Below are positions 12,018 through 23,144 of a DNA stretch of 64,000 nucleotides, piece by piece. Origin of the DNA: Tyto alba (Eukaryota; Chordata; Aves; Strigiformes; Tytonidae); the NCBI RefSeq assembly GCF_018691265.1, contig NW_024881313.1, positions 11,608,501 to 11,672,500 on the forward strand, in the 5' to 3' direction. Made by a program: the position numbers and the translations under genes. Position 1 is the stretch's first letter. Each line of letters starts with the position of its first letter. The notes beneath the pieces are model-generated. The model saw only the letters and a program-made list of their open reading frames with translations. It had not been told where the DNA came from and made no database searches.

Positions 12018-14953
12018 CTAGGACATCCCTCTCCCTCCCTCCCTGAGCCTTTATATAATTGTCTGTGTAACTCTGCCAGATTTGCAGGCTGTGTTAAGAA
12101 GCTGCTGGTAGAAAGCATTAGCCAAGTTTTTAAATAGTTATAGTGGGCACTCGGCAATCTGTGAACAGAGTAGGAGAGTCTTGTCAGGGCACATCGTGTG
12201 CTTTGACATGACCAATAAATTGCTGCATCTCTGGGAGAAAAACTTCCTCCGTGCTGCAGTTGTTGCAGCCAGCTCTAGTTCCTGCTAACAGAAGTCATAG
12301 AATGTATTGAGACACAACAAGTAACGGCTATGAGACTTCTGGCAGCAACGGCATTACCTCTCTCTCCACCCCATCTTCCCAAAATCTAAACTGTAAATTA
12401 GGGTGCCACTAATTGCGAAGGTACCAATGACTGTAGTGGGAAGTGATCTGCTTTATTAGACACTTGGGATGTTTATACAAGTTATATCTGCCTTTCTGAT
12501 TTTAAAGCAGAATTCAGTGATACTCAGTGACTGTAAACAGTGGGGATTGGCATCTTACATTTCTACAAATACACAGCGATGTACAGAATGTGAGAAAAAT
12601 GCTGTCAAAAACTGTTCATGTTAATGAAACAAGTAGAGCTGAGAAAAAGTTGAGAAGGCATTTGACTTTGAGTTCTGAGCAACCTATAAAATACTTCTTA
12701 ATACTGAACATATTATGTAATGATATGCTTTCAGCTTTGAAATTTTTTATGTATGTATCCATCTGATTACAGACCTCTTGCTTCATCACAGAGTGACCCA
12801 AATCATAAAAAAAATTGAATGTAATGTGAAGCCAGTAATATTTAATATATGCAGAGCTAAGAGACAGGGGAACTATAGGTGTGCAACAAGGGAAGGTGGG
12901 AAGTGGGATAAAATAAAGCATTTGGATGGTAAAAGATGAACGTTGGATACAAAGGAAAACAGGTATTTGGATATAGAAAAAAAGAGTTGAGAGAGAATGA
13001 GAAGGGTTAAAAAGAAAAGCCTAATGAAAAATTTAATATGCAGTCTATTGACTCAGGCTGCTAAAGAGTTGCTTTGCTCTGATAGGCACAGAAAAGAGGG
13101 ATGAATTCTCCATACCAATGTGTTTGATTTTTTGATGTGGGTACCATGGTGAAGCAAAGTCTTTTAAACTCTCTTCATGGAGATACTGACTTGGATTAGG
13201 TGGCTCTTGGATAGAAATGATATCGATAAGATGTGCCCTATTATATGGTAGTATAGATAAATTATTTTTCTTTGTGTTGTCATTTAATATAGAACTAACA
13301 CTGTTGGCACAAAATGCCATCTGTGGCATTGTAGGGTAATACTGCCTTGAGAACACCTATCCCACCCAGCACCCTGGAGAATCTTCACCTGTATGGAGTC
13401 CTCCAAACCTTGTTGCTCCTCCACCATGTATGTGTGCATATCTGGAAATATGCCACAGGCTCAGATGCCCTAAGTTATTCCCTGCCTCCCCAAGTGCATA
13501 CCTTCCTTCACAGGCCGTGCCCTGTGTTTTCGCTGCTGAGGCTGCATTTTGCCTTTCAAGCTAAGCAGCCTTGAGCCTGGTTATAAGGAAGGGGAAACAG
13601 TGATTACTGCCACTGACTACTTCAGGAATGCATACGCAGCTACCCTGGGCTGAAATATTTCAATATGTTGTTCTACTGACATATTTTTAATATATTTTAT
13701 ACATAATTTCTTGTACTCTCACCTGCAGAAGAGACAAGGCTGTCTATTAATTTCTGTGCTGTTCTGAAGTCAGAAAATGGCATTAGCTTTGTGTAGTGCA
13801 CAGTGCCATTGAGCTCAGCCAGGGGAGAGGCATCAGGGCTCCTCTCTGAGAAGAGCAGGAGGTTTTTTGGTTCTTTTCAGATACTCTTAATTACTTCTAC
13901 ACAGATGGTTTCAGCCTGAAAAATTAGTCATACAGCCAGGTAGTTATCTGGAAAATAATGTTTTAGATTGTTGTTTTTTTTTGTTGTTGTTGATGGTTTT
14001 AGGTTTGGTTTTAGGTGGTTTTGTGTTTTTTGTTGTTGTTGTTGTTGTTGTTTGTTTATTTGTTTGTTTTTCCCTTAATCACTACTCATACTGACTCTTG
14101 CTGAAGATCATTTTGCTTTAGCATCTCGCTTCCTTAGTGTTGCTCTGGAAATGTTGATGTTAAAATATGATACTTTTTACTTTTTTTTTTTTTTTTTTCT
14201 CCTTTCCTTGGACCTGTAAAGTATACTTTCTAAAACTGAAATAAAGCAATATGAAGATTCATAATAATCTTGTACCAGTGGACCAGGATTTTTCAGACAC
14301 TGATGACTGAAGAAACAGTGTTTGAAGACACTAGTGATTTTTACATACCTACTGCAGTTCTTTGTTTAAAAAAATCCACTAGAACTGTTGAAATATGAGG
14401 GTTGTTTGGCTGTTGGATTTTTTGAATTCTTGAGTAATGCAGGACTTAAAATACCCTGTATTTTATAGCTGGAGCTTCTGTGTTATTCACAGGAAACCTG
14501 TGGATAACTGGAAAATCTAGGACTTTGGTTTTCAGCATCAGCTTTTATCGACTCGTGTTAAAAGTTGGAATATAACTTCTTTTTCTACATACTTCAAAGA
14601 TTGTAATTAACTGACAGTTACAGAATTTAGCTTTTTTTTTTTTTGTAATTTAAAAGTCCTGCAGTGTTACTTGAAAGTTGGTGGGTGGGTGGGGGTTGAT
14701 TGGTTCTTTTTTAGTTAGTTGGTTTTAATTAGTCTGTGATCATAATGAAATTGTCTCTGATACATAAAACATTCTTATTTTGATGGACACTGACTGAGCT
14801 GTAACTTACTATTTATTTTATCTTCACTGCTATGAAAACAGTAAACAGTGGTCTATTTAGCCTTGTCTGTGTGAATGAATGTAATGTTATTCAGTTTCTT
14901 TTTTTATCGCTTTGAAATTGACATATTTGATATGTGATACTCACCTGCGACTG
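12018..14953. other. Unannotated intron between the two LTRs
   Basis: No retroviral gag, pol or env similarity in any frame, no primer-binding site next to the left LTR and no polypurine tract next to the right one. It holds an 18-base poly-T (14181-14198) and the TTG microsatellite. Confidence 0.7.
14030..14071 (+). repeat. (TTG)n and (TTTG)n microsatellite
   Basis: About seven TTG units run to 14051, followed by TTTG/TTTA units. A further T- and TTG-rich stretch precedes it from about 13970. Confidence 0.85.
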
Positions 14954-14977
14954 CCATTCCTGCAAATGCAGGAATGG
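14954..14977. other. Perfect 24-bp inverted repeat (11-bp arms, AA loop)
   Basis: CCATTCCTGCA at 14954-14964 and TGCAGGAATGG at 14967-14977 are exact reverse complements separated by AA. It lies 35 bp upstream of LTR copy 2. No T-run or gene context suggests a terminator. It may be chance, a mobile-element remnant or a small palindromic insertion. Confidence 0.6.
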
Positions 14978-15007
14978 TGTTGGAATCATTGGCAAAGCAT
15001 TGGTCTT

Positions 15008-15012
15008 GATAG
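15008..15012 (+). repeat. Target-site duplication, left side of LTR copy 2
   Basis: GATAG directly precedes the LTR; its partner GATAT is at 16002-16006 (four of five bases match). Confidence 0.65.
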
Positions 15013-15142
15013 TGTCCTGGGTTTGAGTGAGTGGTGGGGTTTTTTGGTAGCAGGGGAGGGGGCTATAGGGGTGGCCCCCTGTGAGAAGCTTCTTGAAGCT
15101 CCCCCAGCAACAAGTCAGCCCCACCTCTGCACCAAAACTGAG

Positions 15143-15177
15143 CCAATCAGCTGTGCCTCTGCGATAACGTATTTAAG
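15143..15177 (+). promoter_or_regulatory. LTR copy 2 core promoter (CCAAT + TATA-like box)
   Basis: CCAAT at 15143-15147 and TATTTAAG at 15170-15177 match the arrangement in LTR copy 1. Conservation of both elements in two diverged copies supports their role as the retroviral promoter. Confidence 0.58.
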
Positions 15178-15808
15178 AAGGGATGTGGTAAAGAGGAGTT
15201 GTGGCAGCTGCGTGAACACCAAGGTCAGTGGAAGAATGGAGGAAGAAAGGAGGGGAGAGGTGTGCTGGAGCAGAGACCCCCCTGTATCCTGTGGTGAGAC
15301 GGCAGGGCAGCCCCTCCTCCCCTCCCCATGAAGATCTCCAGTGGAGCAGACACTGATTTGTGGCCTGTGTTTTTTGCCTGGATGATCAAGGTGCTGTGCC
15401 CAAAGAAGACCGGTGTCTTGTGGGAAAAGGCAGCCCCTGCTGTTGTAGTTTGGCACTGGGAGGATTGCAGCATGCGGGGGTGTCCCACACCGGAGCAGCT
15501 CGGGAAGGGCTGCAGCCATGGGAGGGACTTACATTGGAGAAAGTTTGTGGAGGACTGTCTTCTGTGAGAGGGGGACCACAATGGAGCAGGGGGAACAAGT
15601 TCCGGAAGCTCCCCCCACTGAAGATGGAAAAAGTGGCAGCATTCACTGCGCCCCCCATTCCCTGCCCCTGCACCACTGGGGTCGGAGGTAGAGATATGGG
15701 GAGCAGAACTGAGCCCAGGAAGAAGGGAGGGGTGGGGGGAAGGTGTTGTCAAGATGTGGCAATGCTTCTCACTGTCCTACTCTGTTAAGTGTTGTTGTTA
15801 GTGTCTGT

Positions 15809-15814
15809 AATAAA
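15809..15814 (+). terminator. Polyadenylation signal (AATAAA) in LTR copy 2
   Basis: A canonical AATAAA is followed within about 20 bp by GGTTTTTTCCTTCC, a T-rich downstream element. The position is homologous to the ATTAAA of copy 1. It is oriented with the host gene. Confidence 0.58.
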
Positions 15815-16001
15815 TGTATGAGGTTTTTTCCTTCCCTCAATGAGTCTGCCTGTTGCTCGTGACCGTAATGGGTGACCTACCCCTCCCAGTCCTATCTCGA
15901 ATCCCAAGCCTGGCTCATTTTTCCCTTCTCATCACTGGAAGAGAAGGGAGGAGTGAGCTGCTGTGTGGTGTTGGGCTGCCAACCAGGCTAAACCCATGAC
16001 A

Positions 16002-16006
16002 GATAT
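16002..16006 (+). repeat. Target-site duplication, right side of LTR copy 2
   Basis: GATAT follows the terminal CA of the LTR and pairs with GATAG at 15008-15012. Confidence 0.65.
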
Positions 16007-16764
16007 ATTTTTCTTTTGCCAGACAGTAGACTCATAATTTGAAGGTAAATCTTTCTTACTGGGGTAAAAATTAAAACTTAGAATCAATTAATTGTGGATC
16101 TTATTTTTTTCAATTGTAACAATTGCTATAAAATGGTACAGAATAAAGCTAGAAATCCAATGGACCTTGGCATCACATAAGCAGTAAGATTAATTGACAG
16201 TAAGCCCTTGTCCCATTCTGTGATGTGGCAAAACCTGGGTATCTTTAATCACTCTGAGTATACTTAGTATTGTCTGGCTCTTCATCTAATATGACTTGTT
16301 TCCAGTCAGTGCTGTTATATAGCAAATAAATTGAAATGTGATCAGCATGGTGGATTGTTTAACCCACCTTTGTCTCTCTGCCTGTCTGTTTTAAATCACA
16401 TCTAACGCTCTTCATTTTAAGCTTGTATCAAACCTTGAAGTATTTTCCTTACCACATGCATTTCTTTTTGCATTACATACTGTATACTATTGTTGCAAAA
16501 AGTCTGTCAGTAGGAAAATTCAAAAATAGATATTTGCTATTTGGTAATTTTTGCTTTGGTTTTTGATGCTTTGCAATGCAAAGTTGGAGTGCTTTTTCAA
16601 AGGGATTTTGTGCAGCTTTAAAGGATTGCCTTGGAAAAAAATTAATATGCTTAATTTAAATTTAACCCTTCTCCTTACCAGCTATGGCTGGTCAAAGCGA
16701 GTTTCATTTGTATAATCAATTTTTTTCTTCTGGATCTGAAATCTTCTTGACATGCATTAAAAAA

Positions 16765-16990
16765 TATGTGAATATATACATATATGTATGCATATAAAGA
16801 ACATATTATTAAGTCAAATACTGTATACTGTATTATCAACATAATATAGTATAACACATTATATAAAATATTATGAATACAATATATATTTTTATATACA
16901 ACACACTATTATGATACTATATAAATGTATAATATGAAATATGCATTATGTGCTATATGTATTATATATATCACATATGTATACACACAG
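16765..16990. repeat. AT-rich segment with interleaved TATA/ATAT palindromes
   Basis: More than 200 bp almost free of G and C, made of ATATACATATATGTATGCAT-like blocks. It is not a pure microsatellite. Many short self-complementary stretches are present. It could reflect decayed TA repeats. Confidence 0.7.
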
Positions 16991-17834
16991 CAGCGCTTAA
17001 TACATTTTGATTTCCTGACCAGTGTGTTTGCTTGTAACTCATCAGCTGTCAGTGTTATAATTCATCTGTATGGTCATGCATCTTTCTCATTTATTTGTTT
17101 TAGATAGGACTAATTTGACTGCAAACTTTGTGGCTTGGAAGAACTATTATATTTAGTCAAGTATTCAATCAAATTTTTATTTTTAGTGAGATATATGTAG
17201 GTATCAACTCTGTCCTCCACTTTGTTGTTACTTCAATATCCTTCTGTACTGTGACAACACATTATTTATCCTGGTAGTCTGAATTTTGGCTTGTTGTCAG
17301 CCATCACTCTTGTATTGTGTTGAACAGATAGGATTGCCTATTATTGTCCAACCCTTCTCTACAATACTTAGTAACAAGGGCTGTCTTATCAGACCACAGT
17401 GGAAGCTCAGCTGGTGTGACTTTTTTGTTTCACAAAGCTCAGTATTTTCATTTCTAGCTCATTAAAAATATATTGTGATGGTGGTTCTGACATTTGTAAT
17501 GTATTCTTTGTTAATCGCTGAACCTGCAGTTCTAGGAAGCAACGCCATTGAACTAGAAGACTCATTTAGTTCAGCCTTAGCAAAATTAATTTATCTTAAA
17601 CCTATGTTGGTAGAGGTTTCATAATCATGGGGAATATACCAGCTTGTTAACCCTCTTGCTATCAAAATGATTTTTTGTTGTTTTATAATGTTTTCACTTC
17701 CTAATATCTAAGCTAAATTTCTAGAAAGCAAATTAAATTCAGTATTTGTGTTATTCCTCATGGACACTGTCTTTTACTTTGTTCCATGAAGCAAACTTTT
17801 TCCTCTGTGAAGTCTGTTTTGCCATATTTTTGTG

Positions 17835-17865
17835 TATATATATATATATATATTTTTTTTTTTTT
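17835..17865 (+). repeat. (TA)n followed by poly-T
   Basis: About nine TA units to 17852, then 13 Ts. Confidence 0.85.
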
Positions 17866-19957
17866 ACTAAAGATACCTTCCCCCCTGCCCCAGTCTTTGA
17901 TAAGTTTTGTTTTCTGTAGCCCTTGTTGTTAAGGTGGTTCGAGATTTTGAATGTAGACACAAGGAATACGCAGTCCTACCTCCAGAAAAATCTTTTAGTG
18001 ATGTCTTACTTTTATTCCCTTTAATAAAACATTTCATTAGCTTCCTTGTAGGCTTAACGAACTTGCCTCAATTAGACTATTTATGACACTGATCTTTTTC
18101 TCTCCCTCTGAGTAAAAACTCACAGCAGTTTAACAAAAGTTGTAGTTTTGGCTGCCTGAGCTAAAATTTTATCTCTCTTTGCATTCTGTCTGCATTTAAA
18201 AAAAAACAAATAAAATGTCATGTGGAGTAAAAACTGTCCAAGACGATGGTAGTGAGAAAATAATATCAAGCATAGGATTCCTGATTGCTTAAGGCAAAAC
18301 CAAAGCTAGGCCAAGTCATAGTGTCAGAAGCTGGCTTTAGTGGCAACCCTGATCATAAACATTGCTCCCTCCCATCCACCTCTAGCCTGGTTTGACTTTA
18401 TATTTCCTCTAACTGCCTCTCAAAGCAAAAAAATCCAGCAAAAATGTAATGGGTTTTGTCTTCCAGTTCGTCCTGATCTCCTACTTGTCTGCAAAATTAG
18501 GAAAATGAGCTAAGACAATAAAATTTTAGGAAGCTATCAGTATGCCTTTTTTTTTTTTTGGAACTGAGTCTTGTGTGTAATGTTGTGCAAAAATAAAAGA
18601 TGATCTCTTGCTACTGCAGAAAACTGACTCCAACAAAGCACAACTGAGTTGAAAATAAAACTGGAGTGGTGAGGGACGATGCTGCTGGCAAAGGGAGGAG
18701 GGTGCCGTATGCAGAAAAGAGAAACCATTCTCCTTACGTGCTTCTAGATGAGATGCCTTTACAATACCTTGTCTTTCACTTTGTAATCCACCTCCAGTGG
18801 AAATGCCCAGAAATTCTAACAGGAAAATAAAGTTTATGGGTGGAAAAAGTGGAGCAAATTACACTTAGGTGACTATGGAGAACTTCCCCTTTGTGGGCCA
18901 CCACTTGTGGACAACAAAAAAAAATTGTTGAGGGAGTTTTTTAAATTTGATTGTTATTGAGTAAAGAACTTGGAAGATTTATGAAAAAAATTGAAGAGGA
19001 ATATGATACCTTGTGCTATACTTTGAGAGATTAATTACTTCCACTTCATTAGAAAAATAGGCAATGTACTACTACTCAATTAGGCATTTTATTTTAAACC
19101 TCCAAAAATTAATCTTTCAATTGTTTTATACAGTTAACATTATGATTGATTACTGACTATTGTATCCATTAGTGCTATAAAAACATTTCAGCTTTCATAG
19201 TAATTATCAGATCAGAACTAGTAAATAAATACAGCTATTCTAGTATTTTAAGTCACAGTACAAGTGATAATCTCTAACAGTAATGTGAATTATGAAATTC
19301 CATAATCCTGTACAAATTATAAATGAAATCACATGGAATATACTTACTAGAATGAGTTGGACACTTGACTGAGGAAAAATGATCAGTCATATTAGAAAGT
19401 TGCATTCTGTGAAGAACATATTTTGAGCAGCATGGTTTACTGTGAACATGAATGAACAGAATCATGCTGCTATTATTGATAGGCATTAAGTAAATTGAAA
19501 CTACTGATTTTTTTTCAGCAACTGACTGCAAAAGAAGAAATGCCATCTTGAATGAATTGTTTCCTTTCTGCTGCCTGACCTCCTAGTTAGATGTGAAGGT
19601 GATAAATCACTGACTGAAACAATAGCAAGGATCCTTAGTAGTAACAACCTTCAGCTCTCTTAGCAGTCATTCCAAGTGCAAATGACAAAGTAGTAGTGTT
19701 GGGTTTTTTAAAATCTGAAATGCGCATTTTCTGCTGTGTAGGGAATTTGCCTAGATTGAAGGGAGCCTTCAGTTGCTAGATTTAAGTTGTTTGGTTTTGG
19801 GAGGGGTGTGAGTATTGGATGCAGGCATGTCATATGCAGCTGTGGGTGGACATGGGAGGAAATGGGGCTAGACAGAGATTTTGTGAAGAGAATTAATTGC
19901 TGTTAAATGTTAATGAAATTAATGAACTGGCCCCTCTCTTTAAATAGAACGAAAATG

Positions 19958-20044
19958 TGGTTTGTTTGTTTGTTTTTTGTTGCTGTTTTTTGTTTTGGTG
20001 TTTTTTTGTTGTGTTGGTTTGTGTTTTTGTTTTGTTTTTTTTTA
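19958..20044 (+). repeat. G/T-only low-complexity tract
   Basis: A nearly pure T/G strand made of TTTG, TTG and TTTTTTG units. It makes a hydrophobic-looking frame (Phe/Val/Leu/Trp-rich) that is not a gene. Confidence 0.8.
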
Positions 20045-21334
20045 AAGCTCAGAATGTTTTTAAAACCCAAGTTTTTGTTGGTACTGTCCAGCTATATATC
20101 ACTATCCAGACATATACCTAAATAAGAGAAATTTAAATTTTCTGAGACACTTATAAGGATTTTTGATCTTGTCTTTGTCTTCTAGTAAAGTTTCCCTAAC
20201 CTTTTAATTTTGAGGTTGCTAATTTGACACACCTCTATTTCTTAAGGGCACCACTGGTAGGCCAGGCACAATACTAGAGAATGTCTGAGGTATATCTGCA
20301 TTAGTGTTTTAATTTGGAACAGGAATATGGGTTTTGCACTGAATTGTGTGTTGATCTTCATTTACCATGCTTGCCTTCACACCATAAATCTGTATTCACA
20401 AATTGGTTTCCTTTGGGTGAAACTAAACTGAATGATGCTCTTTGGGAGTGCATTTGATTTGTCTCCTAACTGGAATTTGGTCCATGGGACCATACCAGCG
20501 CTAGTCCTTGAAAAAATGGATTGCTGTTCATACTTTGACATTGCTTGTTCGGTAACCTTAGTTCCACTCTGACAGTGTACAAATAGTTTGTATAGGACTG
20601 GAATGAGGAATTCTCTGATCACTATAGACTTCTCCAGTTTCTGAGATGTTCCTTGACACTTCTTGCAAAGGTTTGCATGCCTACTATGTAGAATGCATAA
20701 AATACATAGTTGTGCTTACTGAGGAACACATTGCTTCCTTCTTCAGCAGGTCTCAGTCAGTCTCATCTTTGCTGTATGACTATTTATTTGTGATTGCAAA
20801 ACGATGTCATCAAAGTTTGTAGACTTATGATCATTTTCCTCCTTTCCTATGTGGAATGCAAATGTGGCTTACTAACCACAAATGAAGGTTATTTCTATTA
20901 CAAATATGATTTTAGGAGCCTCTTTGGAATTAATGTTAGACAAGTGTAAATAAGATGGGAAAACAGTTCAGTCTTTCTAATAAAACACTTTACTCACTAG
21001 AAACATATGTACTTTTAGTTGATTTGAAAGCATATACAAATCAGGGGCAGCTTTGGGAAATGGGTTTTATTGGCTGAAAACTGTTAATAGAAATTACAGA
21101 GTGGTTCTGAGTTATTGATTTTAGGTAGCGAATCTAATACTGTAATTTCTGTAGTATAGGATAATGAAGTAATCACTACCACAGCTATTCTCCATGCATG
21201 AATGGAAACAGTATTTAATTTGTATTAAATGTTTTTTAGTAAAAGAACCATGCAGGTACAGAATATTGTTATTCACCTGAGGACGCTCAGGTGAATTAGA
21301 AAAGGTGGGCGACACACTGGAACGGCCCTCAAAT

Positions 21335-22135
21335 TTCTGAAGGTGCCTGTGGGTTGAAACTCCGATTCATAGTGTCAAGCACTTTTCCTCATTTTGTATC
21401 ACCTGCAAATACAGTGCAGTATGAACAATATGAGCCCCAGCACCAATCCCTGGGGTACTGTGCTTGATACTAAACACCAGCTACAACTCAGGCTACTGTT
21501 TACCAGTCTTTGAGCCCAGTAGTCCGGTCAGTTTTCAAACCATCTAGCAATCTGTCCAGTTGTCAGCTTATTAATGGGAATACTATGGGAGTCAGCATCA
21601 AAAGCTTTCTTGAAGTCAATTCATACTGCACTGCTTTCTCCTCATGTGCATGAATGACCTTCCTTTGGTAAATATATTTTGGCCATTCATGATACCGACT
21701 TATTGTCCTTCATCTGTTTGAGTAATTTCCCAGAAGACATGCTTCATGACCTCACCTGTGACTGTGCTGGGGCTGGCCTGGCCTCAGGGTCCCTGGGTCT
21801 GCCCAGTTGTTAGCATTTCTCCCATTGCTCTCCTCCAGTTTTGTAGATCATAGACAGTGGCCTTGAAGGCACAGCTGCCTGCTTTCAGCACCCGCAGGTA
21901 AATCCTCTTCACTTATATGGGTTTTCATATGTCCAACTCTTTAAGTGATTTCTAGCTTGTTACTCTCTACTGTTGGCTGTCATACTTCTTCCCAAACCTT
22001 GCTGTTATGGTCTATGAAGATTGCAGCAAAAAAAATTTGTTTGGCTGGATCAGTCTTTGCCATATCATTAGCCCACATCCAACCCACATTTTCTTTGAAA
22101 TTCCTTTTGCTGCTAACAATGTATTTAAATTAGTG
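21335..22135 (-). mobile_element. CR1 LINE fragment, degraded reverse-transcriptase region
   Basis: Read on the + strand this shows the antisense of the CR1 ORF2 reverse-transcriptase region in order: a block like the usual ATCTGCAAA segment (ATCACCTGCAAATAC), then CCCCAGCACCAATCCCTGGGG, AAAGCTTTCTTGAAGTC, a segment around TTTCAGCACCCGCAGGT, TATGGTCTATGAAGATTGCAGC and ACCCACATTTTCTTTG. These blocks are characteristic of avian CR1 relatives. Stops and frameshifts are frequent and no ORF survives. Both ends are approximate. It is among the older repeats of the window. Confidence 0.75.
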
Positions 22136-23111
22136 TGTTTTAAAGACATTATGTACATAACCTATAGATTTAGGATATATTCTGTATATAGTGCAAATCT
22201 TGTTTTGGTAACTTCTGAATGTTTTCAGTATGTTCAGCCAATTCTACAATATTTAGAAGCTATTTCCAGACCTCAGCACTTTAACTGAACTTGAATATTA
22301 GGGTAATATTTCACTTGTATAACTCCTTTAAAAGGTATATTAATATTTTTATGCTTTATTCTTTCTATTATCATTCCAATCTTCTTTTTGAATGTCATGC
22401 AGATCTCATATTGTGTCTGTACAAAAGGAAATGTTTCCTAGGTGTGCATTCACTTTTCTTGTGGACAGTAATATATTAAATTTCATTTAAATTAAGTGGC
22501 AGCTGCATAATTCTGTTTTCTTGTAAAGTCCATGAAAATGGATGAGAAAGGTCCATCTACAGGAGAAAAATGAAGTTCCTCAGATTCTGAGCAATGATAG
22601 TGACAATCCCTTATTGGTATAATCTTTATAACAATAGATTCAAAGGTTTTCTATGCATGTGTAAGAATAAGAAACCAATTTTTACAGTTCCATTAATTTT
22701 ATCATTGTACTTATTTCAGTGTATGGAACTGGAGCAGTAAAAATTAAGCTTCCAGAGAGTTATTAGTGATTTAACAGTGGCTGTATGTGACTTATATTGC
22801 TGCTACCCAAAAAAGGTTGCATTAGAATCCAAACAGAATTATTTGTGTTAACTTTTCTCCCAATAAATACATAAATAAGCCTGGACTGATTGAATCTGGA
22901 AATGAGAATACCTAAATATTATATGATACCTATAGGGATACTGATGATTGTGTCCTTCAATATAAAGTGAGAAAAGATAGCTGATTAAGTCTGAAGGGAA
23001 AACCAAGATTTAAATCGACTATTTAAGCTCAGTGGTATTCTGTTCTATTTGCTATTTCAGTTATAGTACAGAGGAATCAGCTTCTGGAAAAAAATGCACT
23101 AGTTGGCCATT

Positions 23112-23116
<5 letters not shown>

Positions 23117-23143
<27 letters not shown>
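23117..23143 (+). repeat. Poly-T tract, 27 bases
   Basis: Uninterrupted T run between TTAAGA and AGGTGGG. The combination T(n)AGG resembles a 3' splice site but no exon follows. Confidence 0.9.

Positions 23144-23144
<1 letters not shown>

Larger units (their letters stand above)
15013..16001 (+). mobile_element. Solo LTR of an endogenous retrovirus, copy 2 (same family as copy 1)
   Basis: This 989-bp segment starts TGTCCTGGGTTTG and ends AGGCTAAACCCATGACA. The terminal CTGGGTTT and AAACCCA form a short inverted repeat. It is flanked by an imperfect 5-bp duplication (GATAG at 15008-15012, GATAT at 16002-16006). CCAAT, TATA-like and AATAAA signals are in the same order and orientation as in copy 1, and several blocks are nearly identical. 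Its TSD differs from that of copy 1 and the 3 kb between them shows no retroviral genes, so the two are separate insertions, each reduced to a solo LTR. The two copies differ by many substitutions and small indels, so neither insertion is very recent, or they belong to different subfamilies. Confidence 0.87.
16007..21334. other. Unannotated intron, AT-rich
   Basis: Unique AT-rich sequence apart from the TA and G/T tracts listed separately. No transposon family or coding frame recognised. Confidence 0.6.

Noticed and set aside
11013..16001. One provirus with 5' and 3' LTRs and 3 kb of internal sequence
   Set aside because: Each LTR has its own matching flanking pentanucleotide, the outer pair does not match, and the interval has no recognisable retroviral gene, primer-binding site or polypurine tract.
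19907..20125. Hydrophobic 72-codon frame as a membrane microprotein
   Set aside because: The hydrophobic core is the translation of a G/T-only tract; the same effect recurs at 39840-40028 and 43159-43380.
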